Position numbers and translations under genes: made by a program
Assembly: GCA_902567855.1 (NCBI GenBank)
Contig: CACFOQ010000001.1
Coordinates: 1 to 64,000, forward strand
Length of the DNA: 64,000 nucleotides
Direction of reading: 5' to 3'
Source: an uncultured Alphaproteobacteria bacterium
GTDB lineage: Bacteria; Pseudomonadota; Alphaproteobacteria; HIMB59; GCA-002718135
Shown: positions 36,467 through 49,300 of the stretch, piece after piece
Layout: every line of letters starts with the position of its first letter
How positions within the stretch are numbered: the first letter of the stretch is position 1
Notes under the pieces: generated by a model
The model's database searches: none
What the model was told of the DNA's origin: nothing
The model's input: only the letters and a program-made list of their open reading frames with translations

Positions 36467-37290
36467 TATTTTTTCCTTCTTTTTAGAATAAAGACACTGG
36501 TCTTTTTATTAGTTCTTGTTTTTTTTCCTTTAGTTGGTTGGCCCCACGGAGTAACAGGATGTCTCCCTCCAGAAGTTCTACCTTCTCCTCCACCATGAGG
36601 ATGATCAACTGGATTCATAACAACACCTCTTACTTTTGGTCTACGTCCTAAATATCTATTTCTTCCAGCTTTTCCTAATTTTTTGTTTTTATTATCTGGA
36701 TTTGAAACTGATCCCACTGTAGCTAAACAATTTTTATTTATTAACCTAATTTCTCCAGATACGAGTTTAAGCTGAACATACAAGTCTTCTTTAGATACAA
36801 TTTGAACTGAAGAACCTGCTGATCTAGATAATTGTCCTCCAGCTCCTGGCTTTAACTCAATATTATGAACACTTGTTCCAACTGGTATATTTTTTAAAGG
36901 TAAACAATTACCTTCTTTTATTTCTACATTTTGCCCAGAAATTAATTCATCTCCAATTTTAATATTTTGAGGAGATAAAATATATCTAAATTCTCCATCT
37001 TGATATTTTATTAAACTTATAAAAGCTGATCTATTTGGATCATACTCTATACGAACTACTTCTGCTGCCATATCAAATTTATTTCTTTTAAAATCTATTG
37101 ATCTATATTTTCTTTTAACTCCTCCACCCATTCTTCGAGAAGTAATGCGCCCTTGATTATTCCTTCCTCCTGAAGATTTTTTAGGTTTCAACAAAGATTT
37201 ATGTGGCTCTCCTTTCCACAAATGACTTTTAGAAACAAGTACAGTACCTCTTTGTCCAGGAGTAGTTGGTTTTAAGATTTTTAAAGTCAT
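36466..37290 (-). CDS. rplB: 50S ribosomal protein L2
   Basis: 274 residues, required for subunit joining and peptidyl transfer. N-terminal T-P-G-Q-R-G, central [10 protein letters not shown], and the L2 signature [14 protein letters not shown] (about 225-238) with the essential His. It overlaps rplW by 4 bp. Confidence 0.98.
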   Translation of the reverse strand: MTLKILKPTTPGQRGTVLVSKSHLWKGEPHKSLLKPKKSSGGRNNQGRITSRRMGGGVKRKYRSIDFKRNKFDMAAEVVRIEYDPNRSAFISLIKYQDGEFRYILSPQNIKIGDELISGQNVEIKEGNCLPLKNIPVGTSVHNIELKPGAGGQLSRSAGSSVQIVSKEDLYVQLKLVSGEIRLINKNCLATVGSVSNPDNKNKKLGKAGRNRYLGRRPKVRGVVMNPVDHPHGGGEGRTSGGRHPVTPWGQPTKGKKTRTNKKTSVFILKRRKK

Positions 37291-37604
37291 TTAATCTCCA
37301 ATGATGAGTCTATTGTGTTACCATCAGCTAAAGTTATAATAGCTTTTTTTTGATCTTTCCTATATCCCAAACTTCCCTTAAAGCTTTTTAATTTACCTCT
37401 CAAAATTAAAGTATTAACTTTTAGAACTTTAACTTTAAAAATTTTTTCAATTGAATTTTTTATCTCTCCAACATTAGAATCTTTGCTTACTAAAAACGAG
37501 TATTGATTATATTGATTTAAATTAGTAGATTTTTCAGTAGTCAGGGGTTTAAGTATAATACTTAAAGCTCTTTCATCACTAATTTGTTTATTGTTTTTTT
37601 TCAT
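37287..37604 (-). CDS. rplW: 50S ribosomal protein L23
   Basis: 105 residues, docking site for trigger factor and SRP at the tunnel exit. It has [11 protein letters not shown] (about 17-27), [14 protein letters not shown] and a [13 protein letters not shown] end. Overlaps rplB and rplD by 4 bp. Confidence 0.97.
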   Translation of the reverse strand: MKKNNKQISDERALSIILKPLTTEKSTNLNQYNQYSFLVSKDSNVGEIKNSIEKIFKVKVLKVNTLILRGKLKSFKGSLGYRKDQKKAIITLADGNTIDSSLEIK

Positions 37605-38224
37605 GTTAATCTTTTTGTTATGTGTTCTACTGCTGTTTTTTCTATAAAAATTTTATCAAAAGTCATTAGATCTCTAACGTTTAAGCCTTTTTCAGATAGC
37701 ATTGCTAATTTAGGGATATTAGAAGAAGCTTTTTTAAAATTTTCATTATTACTTTTCTCGCTGTGAATAAACAAAGCAGAATTAAAATTAAATTTTTTTA
37801 AATTATTAAAAAGTTTTTTAGTTTTATGATCGGCTATTTCTAAAGAATCTAAAAAAATAATTTCTTCATTTTTTGATTTATTAGATAAAGCACATTTTAA
37901 AGCTAAAGTTTTTTCTTTTTTATTAAGTGAAAAAGAATGATCTCTATTTTGGGGCCCCATTGAAGTAGCACCACCCCTATAATGAGGAGGTTTGGAACTT
38001 CCTTGACGAGCATTGCCTGTTCCTTTTTGAGCAAAAGGTTTTTTTGCTTTTCCTTTAATTTCTGATCTAGTTTTTGTCTTATGACTACCTTGTCTAGATT
38101 TTGCATTTTGATAACGAATATATTGATGAATTAAATCAGGAAATACCTTTATTCCAAATATAGACTCAGGAATATCAATTTCTGAAATATTTTTATTTGA
38201 TAAATCTACTACTTGTTTTTTCAT
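37601..38224 (-). CDS. rplD: 50S ribosomal protein L4
   Basis: 207 residues. The extended tunnel loop contains S-R-Q-G-S-H-K-T-K-T-R-S-E-I and K-P-F-A-Q-K-G-T-G-N-A-R-Q-G-S (about 62-76), followed by R-G-G-A-T-S-M-G-P. L4 is the autogenous regulator of the S10 operon in E. coli; since rpsJ here follows fusA without a leader, that form of control is unlikely. Confidence 0.97.
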   Translation of the reverse strand: MKKQVVDLSNKNISEIDIPESIFGIKVFPDLIHQYIRYQNAKSRQGSHKTKTRSEIKGKAKKPFAQKGTGNARQGSSKPPHYRGGATSMGPQNRDHSFSLNKKEKTLALKCALSNKSKNEEIIFLDSLEIADHKTKKLFNNLKKFNFNSALFIHSEKSNNENFKKASSNIPKLAMLSEKGLNVRDLMTFDKIFIEKTAVEHITKRLT

Positions 38225-38868
38225 TAATTTTTTCCTTTAATTGCATCTTTGATGAATACAGTAGTATTTTTTTTTCCTGGAATAGATCCTTTAATAGCTA
38301 ATAAGTTATTATTTAAATCCACATCTACTATTTTTAGATTTTGCTTCGTAACACGTTTATTACCCATATGGCCTGCCATTTTTTTTCCTTTGAATACTCT
38401 TCCAGGATCTTGACAATTTCCTGTTGATCCATGAGATCTGTGAGATACTGAAACACCATGTGAGGCTCTAAGTCCTCCAAAATTATGTCTTTTCATAGGT
38501 CCAGCAAAACCTTTACCAATAGATATACTTGTAACGTCAATCTTTTGATTTTTTTCAAAATGATCTGCTTTTATAGAAGAACCTAATTCTAGCAAGTTTT
38601 CTTCTATGACTCTAAATTCTTTAACAACTTTTTTTGGAGTAATATTTATTTTAGAAAATAATTTTTTTTGAGCTTTATTGATTCTTCTATCTTTTGATTC
38701 CTTATCAATACTAACTAACTGAACAGCAAAATATCCATCTTTGTCTTTTGTTTTTATAGCTGAAACTATACATTCTTCAACCTTTACAAGAGTTATTGGT
38801 GTGACGATACCATCTTCACTATAAAAAGAACTATTACCAACTTTAACTCCTATCAATCCTGTTCTCAT
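38224..38868 (-). CDS. rplC: 50S ribosomal protein L3
   Basis: 214 residues, reaching to the peptidyl transferase centre. It begins M-R-T-G-L-I-G-V-K-V-G and has F-A-G-P-M-K-R-H-N-F-G-G-L-R-A-S-H-G-V-S (about 130-149) and the G-H-M-G-N-x-R-V-T block. The conserved Gln/Asn of G-N-C-Q-D-P-G-R, methylated in some bacteria, is present. It is 1 bp after rpsJ. Confidence 0.98.
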   Translation of the reverse strand: MRTGLIGVKVGNSSFYSEDGIVTPITLVKVEECIVSAIKTKDKDGYFAVQLVSIDKESKDRRINKAQKKLFSKINITPKKVVKEFRVIEENLLELGSSIKADHFEKNQKIDVTSISIGKGFAGPMKRHNFGGLRASHGVSVSHRSHGSTGNCQDPGRVFKGKKMAGHMGNKRVTKQNLKIVDVDLNNNLLAIKGSIPGKKNTTVFIKDAIKGKN

Positions 38869-38869
38869 G

Positions 38870-39178
38870 TTATATCTTTATATCTACTTCAACGCCTGCT
38901 GATAAATCTAGTTTCATCAAAGCATCTACTGTTTGTGGAGTTGGATCAATTATATCCAGCAATCTATTATGAGTTCTTATTTCAAACTGGTCACGACTTT
39001 TTTTGTCAACATGTGGGGATTTATTAACTGTAAATTTTTCTTTTTTAGTAGGTAGAGGAATAGGCCCTCTAACTTTAGCACCTGTTCTTTTAGCAGTATT
39101 TATTATATCAGTTGCACTAGTATCCAAAAGCTTATTATCATAAGCTCTTAATCTAATTCTAATATCTTGTGATTCCAT
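38870..39178 (-). CDS. rpsJ: 30S ribosomal protein S10
   Basis: 102 residues, also the NusE antitermination factor. It contains I-R-I-R-L-R-A-Y-D (about 6-14), G-P-I-P-L-P-T-K (about 38-45) and R-T-H-N-R-L-L-D-I (about 68-76). Its start overlaps the fusA stop by 1 bp, so the S10 cluster continues the str operon without the tuf gene that often separates them. Confidence 0.98.
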   Translation of the reverse strand: MESQDIRIRLRAYDNKLLDTSATDIINTAKRTGAKVRGPIPLPTKKEKFTVNKSPHVDKKSRDQFEIRTHNRLLDIIDPTPQTVDALMKLDLSAGVEVDIKI

Positions 39179-41256
39179 TACGCTAACTTTGCCTTTACTT
39201 CTTCAGCTACAGCTGTTGGAACTTGTTCATAATGGTCAAATTGCATTGAGTAACTAGCTCTACCTTGAGAAAGAGATCTTAAATTATTTACATATCCAAA
39301 CATATTAGCAAGAGGTACCATTGCATTTATAACATTAGCATTTCCTCTAGTATTCATTTCCTGAACTTGACCTCTTCTACTATTTAAATCTCCAATAACA
39401 TCTCCCATATATTCTTCAGGAGTTACTACTTCTACTTTCATCATTGGCTCTAGTAATTTAGGATCCGCTTTTGACATACCTTCTCTAAATGCAGCTCTTG
39501 AAGCAATTTCAAATGCTAGTACACTTGAATCAACATCATGATAATTACCATCATATAATGTTGCTTTAAAATCTATACAAGGAAAGCCAGCCATAACACC
39601 TGACTGCTGTTGAGCTAACAAACCTTTTTGAACACCTGGTATATATTCAGAAGGAATATTTCCACCTTTTATTTTGTTAACAAATTCATATCCACTACCA
39701 GGTTCTCCGGGTTCAAAGATCATTTTTACTCTTGCAAATTGCCCTGCTCCACCTGATTGTTTTTTGTGAGTATAATCAACATCATAAGACTTAGAAATTG
39801 TCTCTCTATAAGCTACCTGAGGAGCACCAACATTTGCCTCAACTTTAAACTCTCTTTTCATTCTATCTACAAGAATTTCTAAATGTAATTCACCCATCCC
39901 TTTAATAATTGTTTGACCGCTTTCTTCATCAGTATTTACTCTAAAACTTGGATCTTCTTGAGCTAACCTTGCTAATGCTTGTCCCATTTTTTCATGATCT
40001 ACTTTTGTTTTAGGCTCTACTGCAACTTCTATTACAGGATCTGGAAAATCCATTTTTTCCAAAATAATAGGCTTATTAGGATCACATAAAGTTTCTCCAG
40101 TTGTTACATCTTTTAATCCAACTAAAGCAACTATGTCGCCAGCCCCAGCTTCTTTAATCTCTTCTCTATTATTAGCATGCATTAAAAGCATTCTGCCAAT
40201 ACTTTCTTTTTTACCACCTGTTGAATTTAACACACTATCTTTAGTAGAAACTGTTCCTGAATAAATTCTAGCAAAAGTCAAACTACCAACAAAAGGATCC
40301 GTCATTATTTTAAATGCTAAAGCACTAAAAGGTTCATCATCATCACATTTTCTTGTTAACTCTGTTGCCTCATCTTTAACGTCAACTCCTTTTACACTTT
40401 CAACATCTTTAGGTGATGGCATAAAATCAATAACTGCATCTAAAAGTGGTTGTACTCCCTTGTTCTTAAAAGCTGAACCAGTTAGTATTGGTACAAAATT
40501 TCCTTTAATAGTTCCTGCTCTTATGCATTTTTTTAATTCTTCTATAGATGGTTCTTTCCCATCAAGATAAGCTTCCATTATAGTATCATCTTCTTCAACT
40601 ACTTTTTCAATTAATTTTTCTCTATACTCTTTAGCTTGTTCTTTTAAATCATCTGGGATTTCTACTATATCAAATTTTGCACCCAGACTCTCATCTTGCC
40701 ATATTATTGCATTATTGGAAACCAAATCTACTACACCCTTAAGATTACTTTCAATACCTATCGGTAATTGTAAAACTAATGGATAAGAACCTAAACGATC
40801 TGGGATCATATCAACACACATAAAAAAATTAGCACCAGTTCTATCAAGTTTATTAATAAAACACATCCTAGGGACATTGTATTTATCAGCTTGTCTCCAA
40901 ACTGTTTCTGATTGAGGTTCCACACCTGCAACTCCATCAAAAACCGCTACAGCACCATCCAATACTTTAAGAGATCTTTCTACCTCAATAGTGAAATCAA
41001 CATGTCCAGGAGTATCAATAATATTCACTCTATGATCATTCCAAAAACATGTAGTTGCCGCTGATGTAATTGTAATACCTCTTTCTTGTTCTTGCTCCAT
41101 CCAATCCATTGTTGCGGCACCATCATGAACTTCACCAATTTTATGAGATTTTCCAGTGTAATATAATATTCTTTCAGTTGTTGTTGTTTTGCCAGCATCT
41201 ATATGAGCCATAATTCCTATATTGCGATATTTTTCTAATGGATGAGCTCTATTCAT
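39178..41256 (-). CDS. fusA: Elongation factor G
   Basis: 692 residues, the translocation GTPase. G1 is [11 protein letters not shown] (about 17-27), switch [11 protein letters not shown]4 N-K-L-D and the mechanistic domain IV begins near 480. Domain II residues P[12 protein letters not shown] are present near 311-323. It lies 6 bp after rpsG. Confidence 0.98.
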   Translation of the reverse strand: MNRAHPLEKYRNIGIMAHIDAGKTTTTERILYYTGKSHKIGEVHDGAATMDWMEQEQERGITITSAATTCFWNDHRVNIIDTPGHVDFTIEVERSLKVLDGAVAVFDGVAGVEPQSETVWRQADKYNVPRMCFINKLDRTGANFFMCVDMIPDRLGSYPLVLQLPIGIESNLKGVVDLVSNNAIIWQDESLGAKFDIVEIPDDLKEQAKEYREKLIEKVVEEDDTIMEAYLDGKEPSIEELKKCIRAGTIKGNFVPILTGSAFKNKGVQPLLDAVIDFMPSPKDVESVKGVDVKDEATELTRKCDDDEPFSALAFKIMTDPFVGSLTFARIYSGTVSTKDSVLNSTGGKKESIGRMLLMHANNREEIKEAGAGDIVALVGLKDVTTGETLCDPNKPIILEKMDFPDPVIEVAVEPKTKVDHEKMGQALARLAQEDPSFRVNTDEESGQTIIKGMGELHLEILVDRMKREFKVEANVGAPQVAYRETISKSYDVDYTHKKQSGGAGQFARVKMIFEPGEPGSGYEFVNKIKGGNIPSEYIPGVQKGLLAQQQSGVMAGFPCIDFKATLYDGNYHDVDSSVLAFEIASRAAFREGMSKADPKLLEPMMKVEVVTPEEYMGDVIGDLNSRRGQVQEMNTRGNANVINAMVPLANMFGYVNNLRSLSQGRASYSMQFDHYEQVPTAVAEEVKAKLA

Positions 41257-41262
41257 AGTATT

Positions 41263-41733
41263 TTACCATCTAAAATGCGAGAATGCTCTATTAGCCTCTG
41301 CCATCTTATGTGTTTCTTCTCTTTTTTTTACTGCATTACCTTTGTTGTTGTAAGCATCCAAAATCTCTCCCGCAACTCTTTCACGCATTGTCTTTTCATT
41401 TCTTTTAACTGCACAGTCAACAATCCATTTCATAGCAAGAGTCTGTGCTCTTCTAGGCCTAACTTCCATTGGTACTTGATAAGTGGCCCCTCCAACTCTT
41501 CTAGATTTTACCTCTAAATTAGGTTTTACATTGTCAAGGGCTTCATGAAAAAACTTTAATGGTTCTTTATCAATTTTTTTTGATAGAATATCAAAAGCAC
41601 CATAAACAATTTTTTCTGAAATAGATTTTTTTCCATCTAGCATAATTCTATTCATAAACTTTGCGATTACAAGGTCTTTAAACTTGTGATCAGGTAAAAT
41701 TGTTCTTTTTTCAGCTGCTCTTCTTCTAGACAT
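41263..41733 (-). CDS. rpsG: 30S ribosomal protein S7
   Basis: 156 residues, 30S head assembly initiator. It begins [10 protein letters not shown] and holds [13 protein letters not shown] (about 25-37), [14 protein letters not shown] (about 76-89) and the C-terminal [14 protein letters not shown]. It is 5 bp after rpsL. Confidence 0.98.
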   Translation of the reverse strand: MSRRRAAEKRTILPDHKFKDLVIAKFMNRIMLDGKKSISEKIVYGAFDILSKKIDKEPLKFFHEALDNVKPNLEVKSRRVGGATYQVPMEVRPRRAQTLAMKWIVDCAVKRNEKTMRERVAGEILDAYNNKGNAVKKREETHKMAEANRAFSHFRW

Positions 41734-41738
41734 GTTGA

Positions 41739-42110
41739 TTATTTAGGTCTCTTTGCACCATACAATGAGCGTCTTTGTTTACGAACTGAAACTCCTTGCG
41801 TATCTAAGGTACCTCTTAAAATATGATATCTTACACCTGGTAAATCTTTAACTCTTCCACCTCGTATTAAAACTACTGAATGCTCTTGCAAATTATGACC
41901 TTCTCCAGGAATATAAGCTGAGACCTCTTGGCCATTCGTAAGTTTAACTCTGGCTACTTTTCTAAGTGCAGAATTTGGTTTTTTAGGAGTAGTAGTATAA
42001 ACTCTAGTGCAAACACCTCTCTTTTGAGGACAGGATTCCAAAGCCGGAACTTTGTTTCTTTTTTTTACTACTTCTCTGCCCTTGCGAACAAGTTGATTTA
42101 TTGTTGGCAT
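41739..42110 (-). CDS. rpsL: 30S ribosomal protein S12
   Basis: 123 residues, decoding-centre protein. The ATG at 42110 gives [12 protein letters not shown], the universal start, with TAGGAG 10 bases upstream; a reading from 42167 adds 19 unrelated residues. [12 protein letters not shown] (Lys43 region) and [11 protein letters not shown] (Lys88 region) carry the lysines of the streptomycin-sensitive form. It is first in the str operon after a promoter-like region. Confidence 0.98.
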   Translation of the reverse strand: MPTINQLVRKGREVVKKRNKVPALESCPQKRGVCTRVYTTTPKKPNSALRKVARVKLTNGQEVSAYIPGEGHNLQEHSVVLIRGGRVKDLPGVRYHILRGTLDTQGVSVRKQRRSLYGAKRPK

Positions 42111-42178
42111 TATATCTATGCTCCTACTGTCAAGCGTCTGAAATGAATTTTTCACCACCATTGACAAAAAGTAGCGAG

Positions 42179-42207
42179 TATTTATTAATAAGGGACTAAT
42201 AAGTCAA
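42179..42207 (-). promoter_or_regulatory. Putative str operon promoter (rpsL-rpsG-fusA-S10)
   Basis: In the 111-bp rpoC-rpsL gap the minus strand has TTGACT (42202-42207) and TAAATA (42179-42184) with 17-bp spacing, giving a leader of about 65 nt. No strong terminator hairpin with a T-run was seen after rpoC, so readthrough is possible. Confidence 0.55.
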
Positions 42208-42221
42208 GAGAATAAAATCAA

Positions 42222-45200
42222 TTATTGGTCTAAATTTTCAATATTTTCCTGGTTTTTTCTTCTTTCAGCCAACTTTGCTAAATCTCTCTCTTTTGCAACC
42301 TCAGTATAAGATTTTGTCATACTTCCAGTTCCTGCAGGAATCAACCTTCCAACAATAACATTCTCTTTCAATCCATATAATACATCTGTTTTACCTTGAG
42401 TAGCAGCATCAGTTAAAACTTTAGTTGTCTCTTGAAAAGACGCTGAAGATATAAATGAGTTAGTTTGCAAACTAGCCTTAGTAATACCTAATAAAATATT
42501 ATCATAAGTTGCAGGATTTTTACCTTCTTGTTCTAATTGTAAATTAGTTTCTAAAAGATCTTTCTTTTGGACTTGTTCTCCAGCTAAAAGATTTGAGTCT
42601 CCAGGATCTTTAATAAGTGCTTTTTGAAGCATTTGTCTTGCTATTGTTTCTATGTGTTTGTCATTTATATATACACCTTGAAGTTTGTAAACCGATTGTA
42701 CTTCTCTTACTAAATATCTTGCTAATTCTTCTATACCAAGAATTCTTAAGATATCATGAGGGACAGGAGTTCCTTCAACTAATATATCTCCTCTTTTAAC
42801 AAAATCACCTTCTTGAACATTTAAATATTTTGATCTAGGGATTAAAATTTCAAATGTTTCTTCATCATCTATACTATTGATAATCAATCTTCTTTTATTT
42901 TTAAAATCTTTTCCAAATGAAATTTTACCATCTATTTCACTCATTATAGCAGGATCTTTTGGTTTTCTTGCTTCAAATAATTCAGCTACTCTTGGCAAAC
43001 CACCTGTAATATCTTTTGTCTTAGATGACTCTTTAGGTATTCTGGCAACAACTTGCCCAGCCTTAACTTCAGCGCCATCCTCTGCACTTAATATAGTATC
43101 TATAGACATAGGATATGAATTAACACTTTTATCCTCTGGATCTATTTCATCTTCAAATGTTTTTACAATATTAATTGATGGTTTAAAATTTTTAGATTTA
43201 GGATTTTGACTCCAATCGATAACAATCTTACTAGAAATACCTGTGGTATCATCTACTGCATCTCTAAAGGAAACTCCTTGTTTTAAATCTACATATTTTA
43301 TTATTCCATCTTTTTCAGCAATTATTGGTAAAGTATAAGGATCCCAATCTGCTAAAAGTTGATTAGCTTTTACATTTTCACCATCTTCAAAATAGATTCT
43401 TGATCCAAAAGGAATATTTAAAGAAAATTTTTCTTCATCATTTAAACAAATTTTGATTTTAGCATTTCTAGTAAGTAAAATTTTATTTCCAGATTCATCA
43501 ATTATAAATTTGAAATTATCAGATTTAACCATACCATCGATTGGTGAGGATGCAGAAGATTGCTCAACCGAGGCGCTTGCGGCTCCTCCAATATGAAATG
43601 TTCTCATAGTTAACTGAGTTCCAGGTTCACCGATAGATTGAGCTGCAATAATACCTACTGCCTCTCCTATATTAACAGCAGTTCCTCTAGCTAAATCACG
43701 TCCATAACATTTTGCACAAATTCCATTATTAGTTTCACAAGTTAAAACTGATCTGATTTTTAGGGAACGGAGAGATAATTTATTAATATCTTCTATATGT
43801 GTTTCATCTATTATTTCTCCACTTTTTACTATTATATTATTATTTGAATCTACTATATCGTTAACCGGACATCTTCCAAGAATTCTATCAGATAAAGGTG
43901 AGGTAATATTTCCTGATTCAATTATTTCTTCAACAATAACACCATTTGTTGTACCGCAATCATTTTCTCTAATAACGGCATCCTGTGCTACATCCACGAG
44001 TCTTCTAGTCAAATACCCTGAGCTAGCAGTTTTTAATGCTGTGTCGGCTAATCCTTTTCGAGCACCATGAGTAGAAGTAAAATACTCTAAAACTGACAAA
44101 CCTTCTTTAAAGTTAGATTTAATTGGATTTTCAATAATTTCTCCAGAAGGTTTGGCCATCAAGCCTCTCATACCTGCTAATTGTTTAAGTTGTGCAGCCG
44201 ATCCTCTAGCACCAGAATGAGCCATCATATATACAGAATTAACAGGCTTATCATCTTCTGGATTTGATATTGTTTCCAGCATTTTATTTGCAACTTGATT
44301 TGTACAGTCAGACCACGCATCAACAACTTTATTGTATTTTTCTCCTTGAGTTATTAGCCCATCTTGATATTGATTTTCATATTCCTGAACTTTAGTTTGA
44401 GTTTTTTCAAGTAAAGAATTTTTATCTTCTGGTATAATTAAATCATCTTTTCCAAAAGATATTCCAGCCATAGCTGCGTACCTAAAACCAATGCCCATAA
44501 TTTTATCTGCAAATAAAACAGTCTCTTTTTGTCCACAAAAACGATAAACTGTATCAATTATATTACTTACTTCTTTTTTTGTTAAAACTTTATTTAACAT
44601 ATCAAAATTTATATTTTCATTTTGAGGTAAGATATCTCCTAATATCATTCGTCCAGCAGTAGTCTCAGTTGTACTTAAGTTGCCCTTAAAGTCCTCTACT
44701 CTAGCAATTATTTTAGAATGTAAATTTATATCTTTGTTTTCAAGTGCTTTCATTATTTCATTTAAATCTAAAAAACTTCTACCTTCTCCTATTTGATTTT
44801 TTCTAAGAATTGAGAGATAATAAATTCCCAAAACTATATCCTGAGAAGGAACAATTATAGGCTTGCCACTTGATGGAGACAAAATATTATTTGTACTCAT
44901 CATAAGTACTCTTGCTTCTAATTGAGATTCTAAACTTAATGGCACATGAACAGCCATCTGATCTCCATCAAAATCAGCGTTAAAAGCTGTACAAACTAGA
45001 GGGTGCAACTGAATAGATTTTCCTTCAATAAGTATTGGCTCGAATGCTTGAATTCCAAGTCTATGTAAAGTAGGTGCTCTATTTAATAAAACTGGATGCT
45101 CTCTAATTACTTCTTCTAATATATCCCATACTCTTGGATCTTCCTTTTCAACTAATTTTTTAGCAGCCTTAATAGTATTGGCCCATCCATAAACATCTAG

Positions 45201-46358
45201 TTTGTGAAAAATAAATGGCTTAAATAACTCTAAGGCCATTTTTTTTGGCAAACCACATTGATGTAACTTTAAATTAGGGCCTACAACTATTACGGATCTT
45301 CCTGAATAATCTACCCTTTTACCTAATAAATTTTGTCTAAACCTACCCTGCTTTCCTTTGAGCATATCAGACAAAGATTTAAGAGGTCTCTTATTTGTAG
45401 AAGTTATTACTCTACCTCTGCGACCATTATCAAAAAGTGCATCAACGGATTCTTGAAGCATTCTTTTTTCATTTCTAATTATAATATCAGGCGCACGCAG
45501 ATCAATTAATCTTTTAAGACGGTTATTACGATTAATTACTCTTCTATATAAATCATTCAAATCACTAGTTGCAAATCTTCCTCCATCTAAAGGAACTAGA
45601 GGTCTCAATTCAGGAGGTATTACTGGTAAAACTCTTAAAATCATCCACTCAGGTTTGTTTTTAGAAGATATAAAATGTTCTATTAATTTTAGTCTTTTAG
45701 TTATTTTAGCTTTTTTTAATTCTGATTTTGTCTCAAGTAGATCTTGTTTTAATTGATCATAATCACTTTGAAGATCAATATTTTGAAGCATCTGCTCTAT
45801 AGCTTCTGCTCCTATTGAGGCACTAAATGAATCTTCACCATGTTGATCCTGATAATCTATGTATTGATCTTCAGAAATTATCTGGCCTTTTGTTAAATCT
45901 GTTAATCCTGGTTCAACAACTATAAATTGCTCAAAATAAAGCACCTTTTCTAAATTTTTAATTGTCATATCTAATAATGTTGCTATTCTACTTGGTAAAG
46001 ATTTCATAAACCAAATGTGTGAAACTGGAGCAGCTAATTCAATATGGCCCATTCTGTCTCTTCGAACTTTTGAAAGAGTAACTTCAACACCACACTTTTC
46101 ACATATAATACCTCTGAATTTCATTCTTTTGTATTTGCCACATAAACACTCATAATCTTTGACAGGTCCAAAAATTCTTGCACAAAAAAGTCCATCTTTT
46201 TCAGGTTTGAAAGTTCTATAATTTATTGTTTCAGGTTTTTTTATCTCACCAAAAGACCATGATCTAATATTTTCAGGACTTGCTATTGAAATTTTTATAC
46301 TATCAAATGTTTTTACTCCTAAATTTTGATTAAAAATATTTATTAATTCTTTATTCAT
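42222..46358 (-). CDS. rpoC: RNA polymerase subunit beta'
   Basis: 1378 residues. The N-terminal zinc site is C-L-C-G (Cys71, 73) and C-E-K-C (Cys86, 89); the catalytic Mg loop is N-A-D-F-D-G-D-Q-M near 460. A second zinc site is formed around C-G-T-T-N-G-V and [13 protein letters not shown] (about 810-900). The trigger loop block follows with [12 protein letters not shown]. Full length for alphaproteobacteria. The start overlaps rpoB by 8 bp. Confidence 0.98.
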   Translation of the reverse strand: MNKELINIFNQNLGVKTFDSIKISIASPENIRSWSFGEIKKPETINYRTFKPEKDGLFCARIFGPVKDYECLCGKYKRMKFRGIICEKCGVEVTLSKVRRDRMGHIELAAPVSHIWFMKSLPSRIATLLDMTIKNLEKVLYFEQFIVVEPGLTDLTKGQIISEDQYIDYQDQHGEDSFSASIGAEAIEQMLQNIDLQSDYDQLKQDLLETKSELKKAKITKRLKLIEHFISSKNKPEWMILRVLPVIPPELRPLVPLDGGRFATSDLNDLYRRVINRNNRLKRLIDLRAPDIIIRNEKRMLQESVDALFDNGRRGRVITSTNKRPLKSLSDMLKGKQGRFRQNLLGKRVDYSGRSVIVVGPNLKLHQCGLPKKMALELFKPFIFHKLDVYGWANTIKAAKKLVEKEDPRVWDILEEVIREHPVLLNRAPTLHRLGIQAFEPILIEGKSIQLHPLVCTAFNADFDGDQMAVHVPLSLESQLEARVLMMSTNNILSPSSGKPIIVPSQDIVLGIYYLSILRKNQIGEGRSFLDLNEIMKALENKDINLHSKIIARVEDFKGNLSTTETTAGRMILGDILPQNENINFDMLNKVLTKKEVSNIIDTVYRFCGQKETVLFADKIMGIGFRYAAMAGISFGKDDLIIPEDKNSLLEKTQTKVQEYENQYQDGLITQGEKYNKVVDAWSDCTNQVANKMLETISNPEDDKPVNSVYMMAHSGARGSAAQLKQLAGMRGLMAKPSGEIIENPIKSNFKEGLSVLEYFTSTHGARKGLADTALKTASSGYLTRRLVDVAQDAVIRENDCGTTNGVIVEEIIESGNITSPLSDRILGRCPVNDIVDSNNNIIVKSGEIIDETHIEDINKLSLRSLKIRSVLTCETNNGICAKCYGRDLARGTAVNIGEAVGIIAAQSIGEPGTQLTMRTFHIGGAASASVEQSSASSPIDGMVKSDNFKFIIDESGNKILLTRNAKIKICLNDEEKFSLNIPFGSRIYFEDGENVKANQLLADWDPYTLPIIAEKDGIIKYVDLKQGVSFRDAVDDTTGISSKIVIDWSQNPKSKNFKPSINIVKTFEDEIDPEDKSVNSYPMSIDTILSAEDGAEVKAGQVVARIPKESSKTKDITGGLPRVAELFEARKPKDPAIMSEIDGKISFGKDFKNKRRLIINSIDDEETFEILIPRSKYLNVQEGDFVKRGDILVEGTPVPHDILRILGIEELARYLVREVQSVYKLQGVYINDKHIETIARQMLQKALIKDPGDSNLLAGEQVQKKDLLETNLQLEQEGKNPATYDNILLGITKASLQTNSFISSASFQETTKVLTDAATQGKTDVLYGLKENVIVGRLIPAGTGSMTKSYTEVAKERDLAKLAERRKNQENIENLDQ

Positions 46359-49300
46359 TGTTTGCCACCAATTTATCCATTTCTTTTTCTTCTTTATTTT
46401 CCTTAAACTCTAAATTTAAACCTAATGAACGAAGTTCTTTTACCATTACATTAAATGATTCTGGTGTTCCTGATTCAAAGTTTTGATCCCCTTTAACAAT
46501 TGACTCATACACTTTAGTTCTTCCGGCTACATCATCAGCTTTAATAGTTAATATTTCTTGTAAAGTGTATGCTGCTCCATAAGCCTCTAAAGCCCAAACT
46601 TCCATTTCACCAAATCTCTGTCCACCAAATTGAGCTTTTCCTCCCAACGGTTGTTGTGTAACTAAGCTGTATGGCCCTATAGATCTAGCATGAATTTTTT
46701 CATCTACTAAATGATGAAGTTTTAACATATATACATATCCAACTGTAATAGGTCTTTCAAATTTTTCCCCAGTAATACCATCTATCAATATTTCTTGACC
46801 AGAGTTAGCTACCCCAGATTGATCTAATAAATTTGTAATATCTGCTTCTTTTGCTCCATCAAAAACTGGGGTAGCAAAAGGAACTCCTTCTTTAAGATTA
46901 TCTGCTAATTCAAGAATTTCATCATCATTCATTTTGTCTACAGTCTTTTTATGTTGTTCTTGATCATAGATACTCAACAGTTTATTTTTTAAATCTCGAG
47001 TATGACCTGCGGTTTTCATCTTACTCAGCATTTCATTGACTTGCTTTCCTAAAGATGCTGATGCCCATCCTAAATGAGTTTCTAATATTTGACCTATATT
47101 CATTCTACTAGGAACACCAAGGGGATTCAAACAAATATCAACAGGAGTTCCATCTTCTAAATAAGGCATATCTTCTGCGGGACAAATTTTTGATATTACA
47201 CCTTTATTTCCATGCCTACCTGCCATTTTGTCACCAGGTTGAAGCTTTCTCTTTACAGCAACAAACACTTTAATTAATTTTAAAACTCCTGGCAAAAGTT
47301 CATCACCACTTTGAATCTTATCAATTTTATTTTCAAATTTCTGATTTATATTACCTAATTGATTTTCATAATTTTTAATAAGAGAGTCAATTTGATTGGT
47401 AATTTTATCATCATTAATATTAATTTTCATAAGAGAACTTATATCTAAATTTTCAAGCTGATCATAATTTAACTTTGAATTTTTAGAAAAAGTATCATTT
47501 CCAGAAATATATGTTTTACCAACTAAAAGTTCTCTTAGATGATTAGTAAAACTTTTTTGTAAAATATCTAATTCGTCATCACGATCTCTAGAAACACTTT
47601 CTATTTGAGAATTTTCAATAGCTATTGCTCTTTGATCTTTTTCTATTCCTCTTCTTGAAAATACCCTTATTTCAACGACAGTACCTTTTACTCCAGGTGG
47701 AACTCTTAAACTAGTATCTTTTACATCTGCAGCTTTTTCACCAAATATTGCTCTTAAAAGCTTTTCTTCAGGAGTCATGGGTGTTTCTCCCTTAGGGGTA
47801 ACTTTGCCTACCAATATATCTCCTGATGATACTTCTGCTCCTACATATACTATACCGGTTTCATCTAAATTTCTTAACATCTCTTCACTTGCATTTGGAA
47901 TATCTCTTGTAACATCTTCTGGTCCAAGTTTTGTATCTCTCGCCATAACTTCAAATTCTTCAACATGAATTGAAGTAAAAACATCTTCTTGCACAACTCT
48001 TTCTGAAATTAAAATTGAGTCTTCAAAATTATACCCATTCCAAGGCATAAAAGCTACTAACACATTTCTACCTAAAGCTAATTCACCTAGTTCAGTTGCT
48101 GGGCCATCAGCTATAACTTGGTTTTTTAATACCTTATCACCAATATTTACTAAAGGTCTTTGATTGATACAGGTATTTTGATTTGATCTTTGAAATTTCA
48201 ATAAATTATAAATATCTATTTTATTTAGAGAAGAGTCTTTTTTGTCTGTTACTCTTATAACTATTCTATTTGCATCTAATTGATCTACTATACCTTCTCT
48301 TTTTGCAACAACGGTAGAGCCACTATCTTTTGCCACTGTATATTCCATACCAGTTCCAACTAAAGGTGCTTTTGGTTTAATTAGTGGCACAGCTTGTCTC
48401 ATCATATTTGAACCCATTAAAGCTCTATTAGCATCATCATTTTCTAAAAAAGGTATTAATGAGGCTGCAACAGAAACTAATTGTTGAGGAGAAACATCCA
48501 TTAAATCAATTGAATCAACACTAGCATTTATAAATTCACCATTTTTTCTACAACTTATTATTTCATCAATAAATTTACCTTTAGAATCTACAGATGCATT
48601 AGCTTGAGCAATTACAAAATCCTCTTCATTAATGGCACTTAAATAAATAACTTTTTCAGTGACTTTGCCATTATTAACAATTCTATAAGGTGTTTCTATA
48701 AAGCCATATCGATTAATTCTAGAATAAGAAGCTAAACTATTAATTAAACCAATATTTGCACCTTCAGGAGTTTCTATTGGACAAATTCTACCATAATGAG
48801 TTTGATGAACATCTCTAACTTCAAATCCTGCTCTTTCTCTATTTAAGCCTCCTGGACCAAGAGCTGAGACTCTTCTTTTATGAGTAATCTCAGATAAAGG
48901 ATTGGTTTGATCCATAAACTGACTTAATTGACTAGTTCCAAAAAATTCTTTGATTGAAGCAGATACAGGTTTAGCATTAATTATATCTTGTGGCATAATA
49001 TTATCTACTTCAAGTGAGCTTAATCTTTCTTTGATAGCTCTATCCATTTTTAATAAACCTACTCTATATTGATTTTCTAATAATTCTCCTACAGACCTTA
49101 CTCTTCTGTTACCTAAATGGTCAATGTCGTCTACTTCGCCTTTTCCATCAATCAAGTTATGCATATGATTGATAACATCTAAAATATCACTTTTATCAAG
49201 AATTCTTTTTTCAATAGGGGTATTTTTCTTAAACTTAGTGATAATTTTCAATCTGCCTACTGAAGATAAATCGTATCTGTCTTCATTAAAAAATAAGTTT

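Noticed and set aside
42877-43209. Open frame of 110 codons antisense to rpoC, with similar ones inside rpoB, fdhA and moeA
   Set aside because: They are shadows of strongly conserved genes on the other strand and show no motif of their own.
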